Assembly (NCBI RefSeq): GCF_022662495.1
Contig: NZ_JAKPBU010000001.1
Location: 930,001 to 994,000, forward strand
DNA length: 64,000 bases
Source: Lysobacter sp. M2-1
Lineage (GTDB): Bacteria; Pseudomonadota; Gammaproteobacteria; Xanthomonadales; Xanthomonadaceae
Direction of reading: 5' to 3'
Shown here piece after piece: positions 1 to 8,056 of the stretch. The position numbers were made by a program, and so were the translations under genes. Under the pieces are notes generated by a model that made no database searches, was not told where the DNA came from, and saw only the letters and a program-made list of their open reading frames with translations. Position 1 is the stretch's first letter. Each line of letters starts with the position of its first letter.

Positions 1-2
1 TG

Positions 3-251
3 TTTCTGCTGCCGGCCGACGTGCAGGACAGGCTCATTCGTCGGATCGCTCAGACATTGAGCTCCGGTGGACGTTTTCTGTTCACATCACCGGCAGAAGC
101 CTGTATCTGGAAGGACGTACTGACCGGCCAGCAGTCGTTGTCGTTAGGAGCGGATACCTACAAAGATCTCATTTCGAATGCAGGGCTCGTCTTGGTCGAC
201 GAGTACCTGGATGGGGGAGATAATCATTATTACGACAGCCGCAAGCGGTAA
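3..251 (+). CDS. SAM-dependent methyltransferase, C-terminal part
   Basis: Only the 3' end of this gene lies in the window; the frame is open from base 3 to the TAA at 249-251, so the start lies upstream. The visible 83 residues include a short helix, the strand-like stretch GGRFLFTSP and a C-terminal GDNHYYDSRK. A GENHYY-like tail is common at the end of class I methyltransferases (Methyltransf_25 type), where the last strands of the Rossmann sheet pack. The SAM-binding motifs would be upstream and cannot be seen, so the substrate is unknown. The GTG at 21 is probably internal and not a true start. Confidence 0.6.
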   Translation, partial: FLLPADVQDRLIRRIAQTLSSGGRFLFTSPAEACIWKDVLTGQQSLSLGADTYKDLISNAGLVLVDEYLDGGDNHYYDSRKR

Positions 252-329
252 GGTCAGGCTTGCAGACTGGTCGCGTACGCCGAACAGTTTCCCGAGCCGG
301 AACCGCTTCGCAGTGGGTGCGAGAAACCT

Positions 330-842
330 ATGTCACAGGTCGCAGATCCGGAGAGCATCGCGCTCATACCCGTCGATCTTCCCAACTTGCGCCGCCTTGC
401 CGCGTCCGAGGCTGTCGACCTTGGCGCGATGGCGATTCCAGACGGCGCGCTGCCGCCTGCCAAGGTGGCGACTCGCGCGCTGACCCAGCTGGAACTCGGC
501 ACACCGCCCTTCTGGTGTGTCCCGTTCCTGGTGGTGTCCGAGGCCCGTCAGTCGGTTCTAGGCGGGTGCGGATTCAAGACTGCGCCGGTCAATGGCACGG
601 TGGAGATCAGTTACGGCGTTGCCCGGAGCGAGAGAGGCCGAGGGGTTGCGACCGCGGCTGTCGAGCGCTTGCTGCAGCTGGCAGCCTCGACTGGGCTCGT
701 ACAACAGGTGGTTGCCCATATACTCCCTGACAACGTGGCGTCTTCCAGGGTGGTATCGCGTCTGGGTTTCTCGAGCGGCCAGGCGTTGGTCGACAGCGAC
801 GGTGAGACGGTCGTGCCGTGGGTGCGGCGGATCGCACCCTGA
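330..842 (+). CDS. GNAT family N-acetyltransferase
   Basis: A 170-residue protein of normal GNAT length. The acetyl-CoA loop is visible as RSERGRGVATAAVERLL (about residues 90-106), matching the Q/RxxGxG/A signature of motif A. It is followed by VVAHILPDNVASSRVVSRLGF, the typical last strand and helix in which an Asn precedes the C-terminal helix and a GF turn. This resembles the RimJ/RimL-type subgroup that acetylates amines or protein N-termini, but the substrate cannot be read from the sequence. It stands alone, 78 bp upstream of the GFA gene on the same strand. Confidence 0.85.
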   Translation: MSQVADPESIALIPVDLPNLRRLAASEAVDLGAMAIPDGALPPAKVATRALTQLELGTPPFWCVPFLVVSEARQSVLGGCGFKTAPVNGTVEISYGVARSERGRGVATAAVERLLQLAASTGLVQQVVAHILPDNVASSRVVSRLGFSSGQALVDSDGETVVPWVRRIAP

Positions 843-918
843 CGCCTCCACTCAAGCCGGAGCCACTTCAGGGCGCGGCGCAATCAGGCATCAGGCATCT
901 TCGGACGGAGCATCGCGC

Positions 919-1326
919 ATGGCGTATTCGGGTGGATGTCTTTGCGGCAACGTGCGCTATGCAACGGATGCCGACGCTGCATTCGGCGGGAACTGCCATT
1001 GCACGGATTGTCAGCGCGCTTCTGGCGGTCCCTACGCGCCGGTCATGATGTTCCCAATGGGCACCGTGAGCATCACCGGCACGCCCAAGTTCTTCGTCTC
1101 GAAAGGGGACAGCGGCAACGCTATCGAGCGTGGCTTCTGCCAGAACTGCGGGACGCAACTCTTCTTGAAACTCGAGGCAATCCCCGGCTTGTTCGGGATA
1201 CGTCCCGGTTCGCTGGACGACCCGTCCTTGTACCAACCCAGCCTCGACTTCTACGTATCCAGCGCCCAACCCTGGGATCATATGGATCCGGGCCTTCCAA
1301 AACGCCCCCTGTCGCCGCGCGGGTAA
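919..1326 (+). CDS. GFA family protein (Mss4-like zinc fold)
   Basis: A 135-residue member of the glutathione-dependent formaldehyde-activating (GFA/CENP-V) family. Zinc ligands are visible in order: GGCLCGNVRY near the N-terminus, NCHCTDCQRASG at about 30-41 and FCQNCGTQLF at about 73-82. The start was set at the ATG at 919 because the family begins immediately before GxCxCG; the frame is open further upstream but that part has no homology-like character. Most members of this family have no demonstrated formaldehyde activity, so the role is only a thiol/metal-fold protein. A second GFA gene lies at 6132-6530. Confidence 0.85.
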   Translation: MAYSGGCLCGNVRYATDADAAFGGNCHCTDCQRASGGPYAPVMMFPMGTVSITGTPKFFVSKGDSGNAIERGFCQNCGTQLFLKLEAIPGLFGIRPGSLDDPSLYQPSLDFYVSSAQPWDHMDPGLPKRPLSPRG

Positions 1327-1618
1327 GCTGCCGCCGGCAATCCAGTCGAGCCGAAGCCGCTTCGTGGCCCGGATTGGTTCGGGCGATTGACCGCATGCCA
1401 ATTGCTCGTCCCCAAATTCCCCATTTCGTCTGCCGTTCGGGCCATTTCGTCGCGGTGGGATAGCCAGGCAGGGTTGGTTGGATTTAGGTTTTCCCGACCT
1501 TACGCCAAGCCAGGCCTAGCTGATGAAGCGCGCGCTGTTTTTCCTTTTCACCGGCGTCACTCCGGCTTGGTTCTGAGGTTAACCGCATAAACCACCACTG
1601 GGTTCCGGAGGAAAGACC

Positions 1619-1843
1619 ATGAAGAAGCTTGGCTCTGCATGTCTCGTCGCTGCTGGCGCCGCGTTGGCCGCTGCGACCCTTTACGATGCTTCCGTGCTGA
1701 CCCGGGCGCTCGGGCTGCCCGTCGAGGGAAGCGAGGCCACCGTTACCTTGGCGTCCCTGTCGTTGTCTGCCATCGTATTGCTGCTGGGCGTTCTTGGCTT
1801 CCGCACGCAACGCCGAGAGGATGCGTTGCGCGGTACAGGCTGA
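1619..1843 (+). CDS. small two-helix membrane protein, hypothetical
   Basis: A 74-residue protein with a good ribosome-binding site (GGAGGA, 7 bp before the ATG). It has an N-terminal hydrophobic segment (about residues 5-22) and a second one (about 43-62, SLSLSAIVLLLGVLGF), followed by a basic cytoplasmic tail FRTQRREDALRG. No family was recognised. It lies 65 bp upstream of a DoxX gene on the same strand, so the two may be cotranscribed. The 292 bp before it (1327-1618) show no convincing gene. Confidence 0.55.
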   Translation: MKKLGSACLVAAGAALAAATLYDASVLTRALGLPVEGSEATVTLASLSLSAIVLLLGVLGFRTQRREDALRGTG

Positions 1844-1908
1844 CAAATCATTCAAGCCGATGCCGCCTTGCGGCCCGACTTGATCCGGGATCGGAGGGCT
1901 GAGGAATC

Positions 1909-2286
1909 ATGCAACCTGAGGCTCAAGCAATCCTGTGGTTCGCGGGCCGCCTGCTATTGGGCGGCCTGTTCGTGGTTGCCGGTGTTCGCCACTTCTTCAT
2001 CCTTGCGCCGGTCACCCAGGCAATCGCCGCGCGCGGTGTCCCTGCGGCCAGACTCGTGCTGCTTTCCGGTACGGCGTTCGAGATCGTGGCAGGCCTGGCA
2101 CTGATCTTCGGCTTTCGTCCGGCTTGGGCCGCCCTGGGGTTAGCCGCCTTCACCATCGCGGCTTCGGTGCTGCTGCTCAACTTCTGGGACATGGAGGAAC
2201 CGGCGCGTGCCAACGCGACCGGCACCTGGCAATCCAATCTCGCCATCATTGGCGGGCTGCTTGTCACAGCGGCGCACTCGCTCTAA
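1909..2286 (+). CDS. DoxX family membrane protein
   Basis: A 125-residue protein with four predicted membrane helices (about residues 8-26, 46-67, 70-88 and 105-122). It has the DoxX features R13, LLGGLFVVAGVRHF and the pattern GxxFExxxGLxLxxG (GTAFEIVAGLALIFG, about 54-68). The family is found in quinone or redox-linked membrane complexes, but most bacterial members are uncharacterised. It ends 61 bp from the convergent gene at 2348. Confidence 0.85.
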   Translation: MQPEAQAILWFAGRLLLGGLFVVAGVRHFFILAPVTQAIAARGVPAARLVLLSGTAFEIVAGLALIFGFRPAWAALGLAAFTIAASVLLLNFWDMEEPARANATGTWQSNLAIIGGLLVTAAHSL

Positions 2287-2347
2287 CCCTGCGAGTGCTC
2301 CAACGATTCGTTCAAGCCGGCAAAGTCACCAAACTCTCAGCGAACGA

Positions 2348-2707
2348 TCAGCCGCCTGCCGCACCAGGCGGCAAGCCGCTCCGGCTGAGCGCGTAGATGT
2401 ACGCATCCACCACCGTGCCGTCCTTGCGCTTCGCCGTGGTCAACACGCGCTCATAGCCTTCACCCTCGAACGCGTCGAGCCTGGCCCAGTGTCCGGACAG
2501 GTGCTGCGAGCTGAAGAGGAAACCCTCGACTGCTTCGCCCTGTTGATCGAGGACGATCCCCGGATAGCCCGCGGCCGCGCCCCAGCCTTGCTGGAACAAT
2601 CTTCCGGCCACGGTCGCTGCTTCCCATTCGCCCAGGACATTCGCCAACACGTGTGCATTGGGCCGGCCCGGCGCCAGCGTGCCGTAAACGAACAGTCGGT
2701 GCGTCAT
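2348..2707 (-). CDS. gamma-glutamylcyclotransferase-like (AIG2) protein
   Basis: A 119-residue protein beginning MTHRLFVYGTLAPGRPN. FVYGTL with a following proline-containing loop is the hallmark substrate pocket of the GGCT/AIG2 fold. The conserved acidic region occurs as LDAFEGEGYERVL (about 78-90), where the catalytic glutamate is expected, followed by a conserved Tyr and Arg. The ATG at 2707 was preferred to one 33 bp upstream because the family starts two to four residues before FVYGTL. A likely role is cleavage of gamma-glutamylamines. It follows arsJ by 71 bp, but there is no sign that it belongs to the arsenic operon. Confidence 0.8.
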   Translation of the reverse strand: MTHRLFVYGTLAPGRPNAHVLANVLGEWEAATVAGRLFQQGWGAAAGYPGIVLDQQGEAVEGFLFSSQHLSGHWARLDAFEGEGYERVLTTAKRKDGTVVDAYIYALSRSGLPPGAAGG

Positions 2708-2778
2708 CGATCCCCGCTCGGCCCAGACGTTGGCGTGCAACGGGTGCGATTATCGAGCCGTCTGCAGTTCCTGACCAG

Positions 2779-4035
2779 CTAGCGGCCGCTTCCACCGGGC
2801 GGCTGCGATCCGGCGGATTCGAGCCCCGTGATCTTGTGGCGTGGAAGTGCGATCGAAACGATTGCCGCAGCAGCCACCAGGGCTGCCGAAATCGTGAGGC
2901 AGGCGCCGAGGCCCGCCACCTGGAAGATCCAGCCCGACAGGATCGTGCCCAGCAGGCGACCCAGCGCATTGGCCATGTAGTAGAAGCCGACATCCAGCGA
3001 GACGCCGTCCTCCGCCGCATAGCTCACGATCAGATAGCTGTGCAGCGACGAGTTGACGGCGAACAGCACGCCGAAGACGGCCAACCCTGCGATGAGCACG
3101 TACTGCGGTGACTGTCCCTGCACCAGCGCACTGGCCATTGCGGCCGGAATCACCGCCAACGCCACCGCCCACAGGAAGGCGGTGCGGCCGTCCGGCACCC
3201 TGCCGCTGCGCCGACCGGTGAAGTACGGCGCAATCGACTGCACGAGGCCGTAGCCGATGACCCATGCGGCGAGAAAGCCGCCCACCTGCCAGAAGTCCCA
3301 GCCCAGCGACTGCGCCAGGAACACGGGCAGCGCCACGACGAACCAGACATCGCGGGCGCCGAACAGGAACAGCCGCGCCGCCGAAAGCAGATTGATGGCG
3401 CGGCTCTTGGACAGCAGGTCGCGAAACTTCGGCTTGTTCCTGGCCTTGCCGAGATCGCGCTTCAGCAACAGCAGGCTGAGGAGCCAGACGAGCGCCAGCC
3501 CGATCGCCATCGCAGCCACCGACCACCTGAACCCGATCGCCGTCAGCAACGCACCGCCGAGGAAGAAGCCCACGCCCTTCAACGCATTCTTGGAGCCGGT
3601 CAGCGCCGCCACCCAGCGATACAGGGCACTCTGCCGGTCCCCCGGCACCAGCAGCTTGATGCTGCTCTTGGCGCTCATCTTGTTGAGGTCCTTGGCGACG
3701 CCCGACAACGCCTGCGCCGACATCACCCAGGGCACTGTCAGCCATGCCGTCGGCACCAGCAGCATCGACAGCGCGGCCACCTGCAGCCCCAGGCCGATGT
3801 TCATGGTCCGGTTGAGCCCGATGCGCGCTCCCAGCCAGCCGCCGACGAGATTGGTGATGACCCCGAAGATCTCGTAGAACAGGAAGAGCAAGGCGACCTG
3901 CAGCGGGCTGTATCCGAGCTCGTGGAAGTGCAGCACCACGAGCATGCGCAGCGCGCCGTCGGTCAGGGTGAACGCCCAGTAGTTGCCGGTGATGACCAGG
4001 TACTGGCGGACGTCCGGCGACAGGCGCGCGAGCAT
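2779..4035 (-). CDS. arsJ: ArsJ organoarsenical efflux MFS permease
   Basis: A 418-residue protein with about 12 predicted membrane helices. The N-terminal region YLVITGNYWAFTLTDGALRM, the LNKMSAKSSIK segment (about 115-125) and the order arsR-GAPDH-arsJ are typical of ArsJ. In the characterised Pseudomonas system, ArsJ exports 1-arseno-3-phosphoglycerate formed by the partner GAPDH, which gives arsenate resistance. The gene starts 7 bp after the GAPDH stop, so the two are surely one transcript. The first and last helices are intact and no frameshift is seen. The assignment rests on sequence character and context. Confidence 0.9.
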   Translation of the reverse strand: MLARLSPDVRQYLVITGNYWAFTLTDGALRMLVVLHFHELGYSPLQVALLFLFYEIFGVITNLVGGWLGARIGLNRTMNIGLGLQVAALSMLLVPTAWLTVPWVMSAQALSGVAKDLNKMSAKSSIKLLVPGDRQSALYRWVAALTGSKNALKGVGFFLGGALLTAIGFRWSVAAMAIGLALVWLLSLLLLKRDLGKARNKPKFRDLLSKSRAINLLSAARLFLFGARDVWFVVALPVFLAQSLGWDFWQVGGFLAAWVIGYGLVQSIAPYFTGRRSGRVPDGRTAFLWAVALAVIPAAMASALVQGQSPQYVLIAGLAVFGVLFAVNSSLHSYLIVSYAAEDGVSLDVGFYYMANALGRLLGTILSGWIFQVAGLGACLTISAALVAAAAIVSIALPRHKITGLESAGSQPPGGSGR

Positions 4036-4042
4036 GACGGTG

Positions 4043-5050
4043 TTACCGGGGTGCGTTGCCGACCAGCTGCACGAGTTCGGCGGTGCGGTTCACGTAGCCC
4101 CACTCGTTGTCGTACCAGGCGTAGAGCTTGACCTGGGTGCCGTTGATCACCAACGTGGACAGTGCATCGATGATGCTGGAGCGCGGGTCGTGCAGGAAGT
4201 CGATCGACACCAGCGGGCGCGTCTCATAGCCCAGGATGCCATCGAGTTCGCCTTCGGCGGCGGCCCGCAGCAGGCTGTTAACCTCTTCGACGGTGGTGGC
4301 GCGCTCGACTTCGAACACGCAATCGGTCAGCGAGGCGTTGGTGAGCGGCACCCGGACGGCGTGGCCGTTCAGCCGCCCCCTGAGTTCCGGGAAGATTTCG
4401 GCGATCGCTGTGGCCGATCCGGTCGAGGTCGGAATCAGGCTGCTGCCGCAGGACCGCGCGCGGCGTAGATCCTTGTGCGGCGCATCCACGATCACCTGGG
4501 TGTTGGTCAGGCTATGGATCGTGGTCAGGCTGCCGTGGCGGATGCCGAGCTTCTCGTGGATGACCTTGACCAGCGGCGCGAAGCAGTTGGTGGTGCACGA
4601 TGCCGCCGAGACGATCCGGTGCTGCGCGGGATCGAAGCGCCGGTGGTTCACGCCCATCACGATATCGAGCGCGCCTTGCGACTTGACCGGCGCCGTCACC
4701 ACGACCCGCCCGACCCCCTGATCCAGGTACGGCTGCAGCACATCGGGCTTGCGGAACTTGCCCGAGGCTTCCACCACGACATCGCAGCCCGACCAGTCGG
4801 TTGCCACGATGTCCTTGTTGCGCGTCACCGGAATGCGCTGACCGTCGATCACCAGGGCATCGCCGTCGGCGGTTGCCTCATGTTCCCAGCGGCCGTGCAC
4901 CGAATCGAAGTTCAGCAGATGCGCGAGCATGGCGGCATCGCCGGCCGGATCGTTGATCTGCACGAACTGTATATCGGGATTGCCCCAGGCCGCACGCAGG
5001 GTGAGACGGCCCATGCGGCCGAAGCCGTTGATGCCAACTCGGATGGTCAT
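4043..5050 (-). CDS. ArsJ-associated glyceraldehyde-3-phosphate dehydrogenase
   Basis: A 335-residue GAPDH with the Rossmann motif [10 protein letters not shown] (6-15), catalytic C152 in SAASCTTNC and H179 in the following [10 protein letters not shown]. The start [14 protein letters not shown] was chosen over an in-frame open extension of 54 codons that has no family resemblance. In this operon type the enzyme uses arsenate in place of phosphate to make the unstable 1-arseno-3-phosphoglycerate, which ArsJ exports. It lies 92 bp after arsR and 7 bp before arsJ. A housekeeping gapA is probably elsewhere in the genome. Confidence 0.92.
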   Translation of the reverse strand: MTIRVGINGFGRMGRLTLRAAWGNPDIQFVQINDPAGDAAMLAHLLNFDSVHGRWEHEATADGDALVIDGQRIPVTRNKDIVATDWSGCDVVVEASGKFRKPDVLQPYLDQGVGRVVVTAPVKSQGALDIVMGVNHRRFDPAQHRIVSAASCTTNCFAPLVKVIHEKLGIRHGSLTTIHSLTNTQVIVDAPHKDLRRARSCGSSLIPTSTGSATAIAEIFPELRGRLNGHAVRVPLTNASLTDCVFEVERATTVEEVNSLLRAAAEGELDGILGYETRPLVSIDFLHDPRSSIIDALSTLVINGTQVKLYAWYDNEWGYVNRTAELVQLVGNAPR

Positions 5051-5142
5051 GTGGTGTGTCCGTGGAGAATACCGAGAGGATCGGACGGCGGAACTTTCAT
5101 TGATCCACCGGCGCGAGCGAGACGGATGCCGATGAACATGGA

Positions 5143-5505
5143 TCAACGGGCTCGCGCGGATCTGGTGCGCATGCCCGCGGTCGTCAGCCGCTTGCCGGAC
5201 GCGGGCACGCATCTGGACAGGTCGCCGCCGCAGCAGTTCTTGGTCAGGAAATCGACCAGATCCTGCATCTGCGCGAAGTTCGCCCGGTAGCGGATGTTGC
5301 GGCCCTGCGGCTCGGCCTCGATCAGGCCGGCATGCAGCAGCGTCTTCAGATGGAAGGACAGGGTCGCCCCGGGAAGATCGAATGTCCCGGCGACGTCACT
5401 GGGGAAGGCCCCTTCCGGGCCCAGTGCGATCAGGTGTCGGAACACCGACAGCCGGGAGCCATTGGCCAAGGCCCCGAGTGCGGTCACAGCGTGGGTCGTA
5501 TCCAT
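5143..5505 (-). CDS. arsR: ArsR family arsenic-responsive repressor
   Basis: A 120-residue winged-helix repressor. The helix-turn-helix covers about residues 36-57 ([21 protein letters not shown]), followed by the wing ([13 protein letters not shown]). Near the C-terminus are C91 and C92 (TKNCCGG) and C99. This is the C-terminal cysteine trio of the Acidithiobacillus-type ArsR, in which As(III) binds away from the DNA-recognition helix, unlike the R773 type with cysteines in the helix. The start ATG at 5505 gives the usual length; the open frame upstream is not family-like. It is the first gene of the arsR-GAPDH-arsJ unit. Confidence 0.92.
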   Translation of the reverse strand: MDTTHAVTALGALANGSRLSVFRHLIALGPEGAFPSDVAGTFDLPGATLSFHLKTLLHAGLIEAEPQGRNIRYRANFAQMQDLVDFLTKNCCGGDLSRCVPASGKRLTTAGMRTRSARAR

Positions 5506-5507
5506 AT

Positions 5508-5531
5508 TTCGATTATGTTGGAACAATCGAA
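5508..5531 (-). promoter_or_regulatory. probable ArsR operator upstream of arsR
   Basis: An inverted repeat with 7-bp arms, TTCGATT (5508-5514) and AATCGAA (5525-5531), separated by 10 bp, ends 3 bp from the arsR start codon. AT-rich dyads with TTCGA-type arms are usual ArsR-family operators. Its position fits autorepression of the arsR-GAPDH-arsJ operon. Confidence 0.6.
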
Positions 5532-5578
5532 TCGATGCAATCGCCCGGCCCATTGCGGCATCCTCAGTGCATCGTGTG

Positions 5579-6076
5579 TCAGTCGTGGCGGTCGCGGATC
5601 GGCGCGGGTTCGAATGAAGCGTCGGGCTTCCCCGCCCTGAGTTCCATGTCCACACGATGCATGCCGGGCCCCCATCCATCGTGGGTCGTCGCTGTCGCAA
5701 CCGCCCCGAACTTCGCGAAGAATGACGCGGACTTGTGGCTGGCGGCGATATCGACGACGTGGATTCCCGCAGCCATCGCCAGGGTCGTGATCCGGCCCAT
5801 GATGGCCGAGCCGATGCCTAGCCCCTGGAACTTCGGATCGAGCAGGATCCAGTTCAGATGCATGCGCCGCGCATTGCCGGCAATGAGGCCGAAAGCCCCT
5901 GCAATCCGGTCGCCGACGATGCATGCTTCATACCCTTCCGGCTCGGCATCGAGGAAGTTCGCGTAGTCATCGCGTTCGTTCGGCGCAAAGAACTCAGGAC
6001 AGTTTTCATCGAACAGCTCGAGACAGGCCTCCCGATCGGCGTGCGTGTACGGCCTGAAGGCGATAGTCGTGTTCAT
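5579..6076 (-). CDS. GNAT family N-acetyltransferase
   Basis: A 165-residue GNAT. The fold begins at MNTTIAFRPYTHADREACLELF. The acetyl-CoA loop appears as LLDPKFQGLGIGSAIMGRI (about 91-109; QGLGIG is motif A), then IAASHKSASFFAKFGA for the last strand and helix. The ATG at 6076 is the family-like start inside a longer open frame. The substrate is unknown. It sits upstream of arsR on the same strand, but the 73 bp between them contain the arsR operator, so it is a separate unit. Confidence 0.82.
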   Translation of the reverse strand: MNTTIAFRPYTHADREACLELFDENCPEFFAPNERDDYANFLDAEPEGYEACIVGDRIAGAFGLIAGNARRMHLNWILLDPKFQGLGIGSAIMGRITTLAMAAGIHVVDIAASHKSASFFAKFGAVATATTHDGWGPGMHRVDMELRAGKPDASFEPAPIRDRHD

Positions 6077-6131
6077 GCTGGTCAGTGAGATGGAGCGGCC
6101 GGCCGGAATTGTGCGCGATCCGCTGCAGGCG

Positions 6132-6530
6132 CTATTGCGATTGGGGCCAGGCGTCGCTGATCTGGTGCCACACCGCCTTGGATCCGACGAAGATATGGCG
6201 CTCGACCGGTGGGCGGAATGGAGTGTCCAGGCTGCCGAGGGGGAAAGACGCGATCCCGGGGAACTCGACCGGGTTGCGCCAAAGCATGGGCGAACCGCAC
6301 ACGGAGCAGAAGACCCGCTCCGTATGGCCGGATGAATTGAACACCCGCAACCGTTCCCCGCCCTGCACGAAACGATGCGCGGCCGCCGGCACGTTGGCGT
6401 AGGTGGCGAAGGCCGCGCCATGCGCCTTGCGACACATCGAGCAATGACAGTGGGAGACGTCCTCGATCGGGCCGGCGACCAAATAGCGGACCTGGCCGCA
6501 CAGGCAGCTGCCCTTGTATTCGGTCGACAT
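6132..6530 (-). CDS. GFA family protein (Mss4-like zinc fold)
   Basis: A 132-residue zinc protein with GSCLCGQVRY (8-17), HCHCSMCRKAHG (about 28-39) and VFCSVCGSPM (about 73-82), which together supply the two zinc sites of the GFA fold. It is a distant paralogue of the gene at 919-1326. The start MSTEYKGSCLCG is the family norm. It lies 55 bp upstream of the GNAT gene in the same orientation. A glutathione-linked or aldehyde-linked role is a family label only. Confidence 0.85.
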   Translation of the reverse strand: MSTEYKGSCLCGQVRYLVAGPIEDVSHCHCSMCRKAHGAAFATYANVPAAAHRFVQGGERLRVFNSSGHTERVFCSVCGSPMLWRNPVEFPGIASFPLGSLDTPFRPPVERHIFVGSKAVWHQISDAWPQSQ

Positions 6531-6576
6531 GATCTGCTCCTCGATGGTCACGGGTCGCGGACGCGATCTCCCGCGC

Positions 6577-7608
6577 CTACACCGGCGGCGGCGTGCGTTC
6601 GGAAAACTGGCCGTTCCAGTACGGGTAGTACGGGTACGGCGGCGTGACCCGGCTGGCTTCGTCGAGCATCGCCAGCTGCGCCGGGTCCAGCGCCCAGCCG
6701 GCCGCTTCCAGGTTCTGCCGCAGCTGCGCCTCGTCGCGCGCACCGATGAGTACGGTCGACACCGTCGGCCGTTGCAGCAGCCAGTTCAATGCGATCTGGG
6801 GCACGCTCTTGCCGGTCTGGGCGGCGACGACATCCAGCGCGTCGACCACCCGGTACAGGCGCTCCTCATCCACCGGCGGCGCGAAGCCGGCGGTTTCGTG
6901 CAGGCGGCTGCCTGCGGGCAGCGGCTGGCCGCGACGCAGCTTTCCCGTCAACCGGCCCCAACCAAGCGGACTCCAGACGACGGCGCCGATGCCCTGATCG
7001 AGGGCGAGCGGCATCAGCTCCCATTCGTAATCGCGGCCGATCAGCGAATAGTAGGCCTGGTGCGCGACGAAGCGCGCGGTGCCGCGGTACGCGGCGACGG
7101 CCTGCGATTTCATCAGCTGCCAGCCGGAGAAGTTGGACGCGCCCAGGTAACGCACCTTGCCGGCGCGCACCAGATCGTCGAGCGTCGACATCACATCCTC
7201 GACCGGGGTGCGCGCATCGAAGTGGTGCAGCTGCAGCAGGTCGATGTAGTCGGTGCGCAGCCGGCGCAGCGCGCGCTCCACGCCGGCGATCAGGTGATGG
7301 CGCGAAGCGCCGATGTCGTTGGGGCCGTCGCCGGCACGCAGCGTGAGCTTGGTCGACACGATCACCGCATCGCGCCGGCCCTCGATCGCCGCACCAAGGA
7401 TCTCCTCGGACGCGCCGTCGGAATACACATCGGCCGTGTCGAACAGGTTGGCGCCGGCGTCCAGGCACAGATCGACCAGGCGCCGCGCCTGCGCGATACC
7501 GGTATCGCCCCATGCGCTGAACAGCGGCCCTTTGCCACCAAAGGTACCGGCGCCAAAACCAAGCACCGGCACCTTGAATCCCGAGTTTCCGAGAAAGCGG
7601 TATTCCAT
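6577..7608 (-). CDS. aldo/keto reductase
   Basis: A 343-residue TIM-barrel NADPH oxidoreductase. The catalytic tetrad is visible: D57 and Y62 in FDTADVYSDG, K87 in VSTKLTL, and H128 in LLQLHHFD. The NADP-binding region near the C-terminus is VSTVLIGARDEAQLRQNL. It resembles the YajO/PdxI-like group that starts MEYRFLGNSGFKV. The C-terminal PPYPYYPYWNGQF is typical of this subgroup. A broad carbonyl substrate range is likely. It is 46 bp upstream of the GFA gene and 67 bp after the SMR gene. Confidence 0.9.
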   Translation of the reverse strand: MEYRFLGNSGFKVPVLGFGAGTFGGKGPLFSAWGDTGIAQARRLVDLCLDAGANLFDTADVYSDGASEEILGAAIEGRRDAVIVSTKLTLRAGDGPNDIGASRHHLIAGVERALRRLRTDYIDLLQLHHFDARTPVEDVMSTLDDLVRAGKVRYLGASNFSGWQLMKSQAVAAYRGTARFVAHQAYYSLIGRDYEWELMPLALDQGIGAVVWSPLGWGRLTGKLRRGQPLPAGSRLHETAGFAPPVDEERLYRVVDALDVVAAQTGKSVPQIALNWLLQRPTVSTVLIGARDEAQLRQNLEAAGWALDPAQLAMLDEASRVTPPYPYYPYWNGQFSERTPPPV

Positions 7609-7675
7609 GATGTCTCCAGGATTGAGGAACGGGGGTGGAAGGAGCGGCTACGCAAGCGCGGCGCGCTCGCCACGA

Positions 7676-7996
7676 TTACGCATCCAGCAGCCGCAGCCCC
7701 GCGATGCCCGCCACGATCAGGGCGATGCACAGCAGCCGCAGCGGCGAGGCGCTGTCGCCGAAGACGAAGATGCCGAGCACCGCCACGCCCACGCCGCCGA
7801 TGCCGGTCCACACTGCATACGCGGTGCCGGCGGGCAGGTGGCGCATGGCCTGGGTCAGCAGCAACAGACTGGCGATCGCCGCGATCAGTCCGATCGCGCT
7901 GGGCCACGGGCGGGTCCACCCCTGGGAAGCCTTCAGCGCCAGCGCCATCACGATTTCCAGCGCACCGGCGGCACCGAGCAGCCACCACGCGTTCAT
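7676..7996 (-). CDS. sugE: SMR family exporter, Gdx/SugE-like
   Basis: A 106-residue protein with four membrane helices. The essential membrane glutamate is E14 in GALEIVMALALKASQGWTRP. The Gdx-type signature K-x-S-x-G-(F/W)-T-R is present, and so is GTAYAVWTGIGGVG in helix 3. Gdx members export guanidinium, while related SMR proteins export quaternary ammonium compounds; the Gdx-type signature favours guanidinium. No guanidine riboswitch was recognised in the 60 bp upstream. The gene follows the MDR oxidoreductase gene on the minus strand. Confidence 0.85.
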   Translation of the reverse strand: MNAWWLLGAAGALEIVMALALKASQGWTRPWPSAIGLIAAIASLLLLTQAMRHLPAGTAYAVWTGIGGVGVAVLGIFVFGDSASPLRLLCIALIVAGIAGLRLLDA

Positions 7997-8056
7997 GGCT
8001 GGCGTTCCGCGTGTGTTGCAGAGGCCGGCGTCACGTCGCCGTGCGAGTTCGCGCTT

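Noticed and set aside
7997-8056. Guanidine riboswitch before the SMR gene
   Set aside because: Only 60 bp are available and no conserved guanidine riboswitch core was seen.
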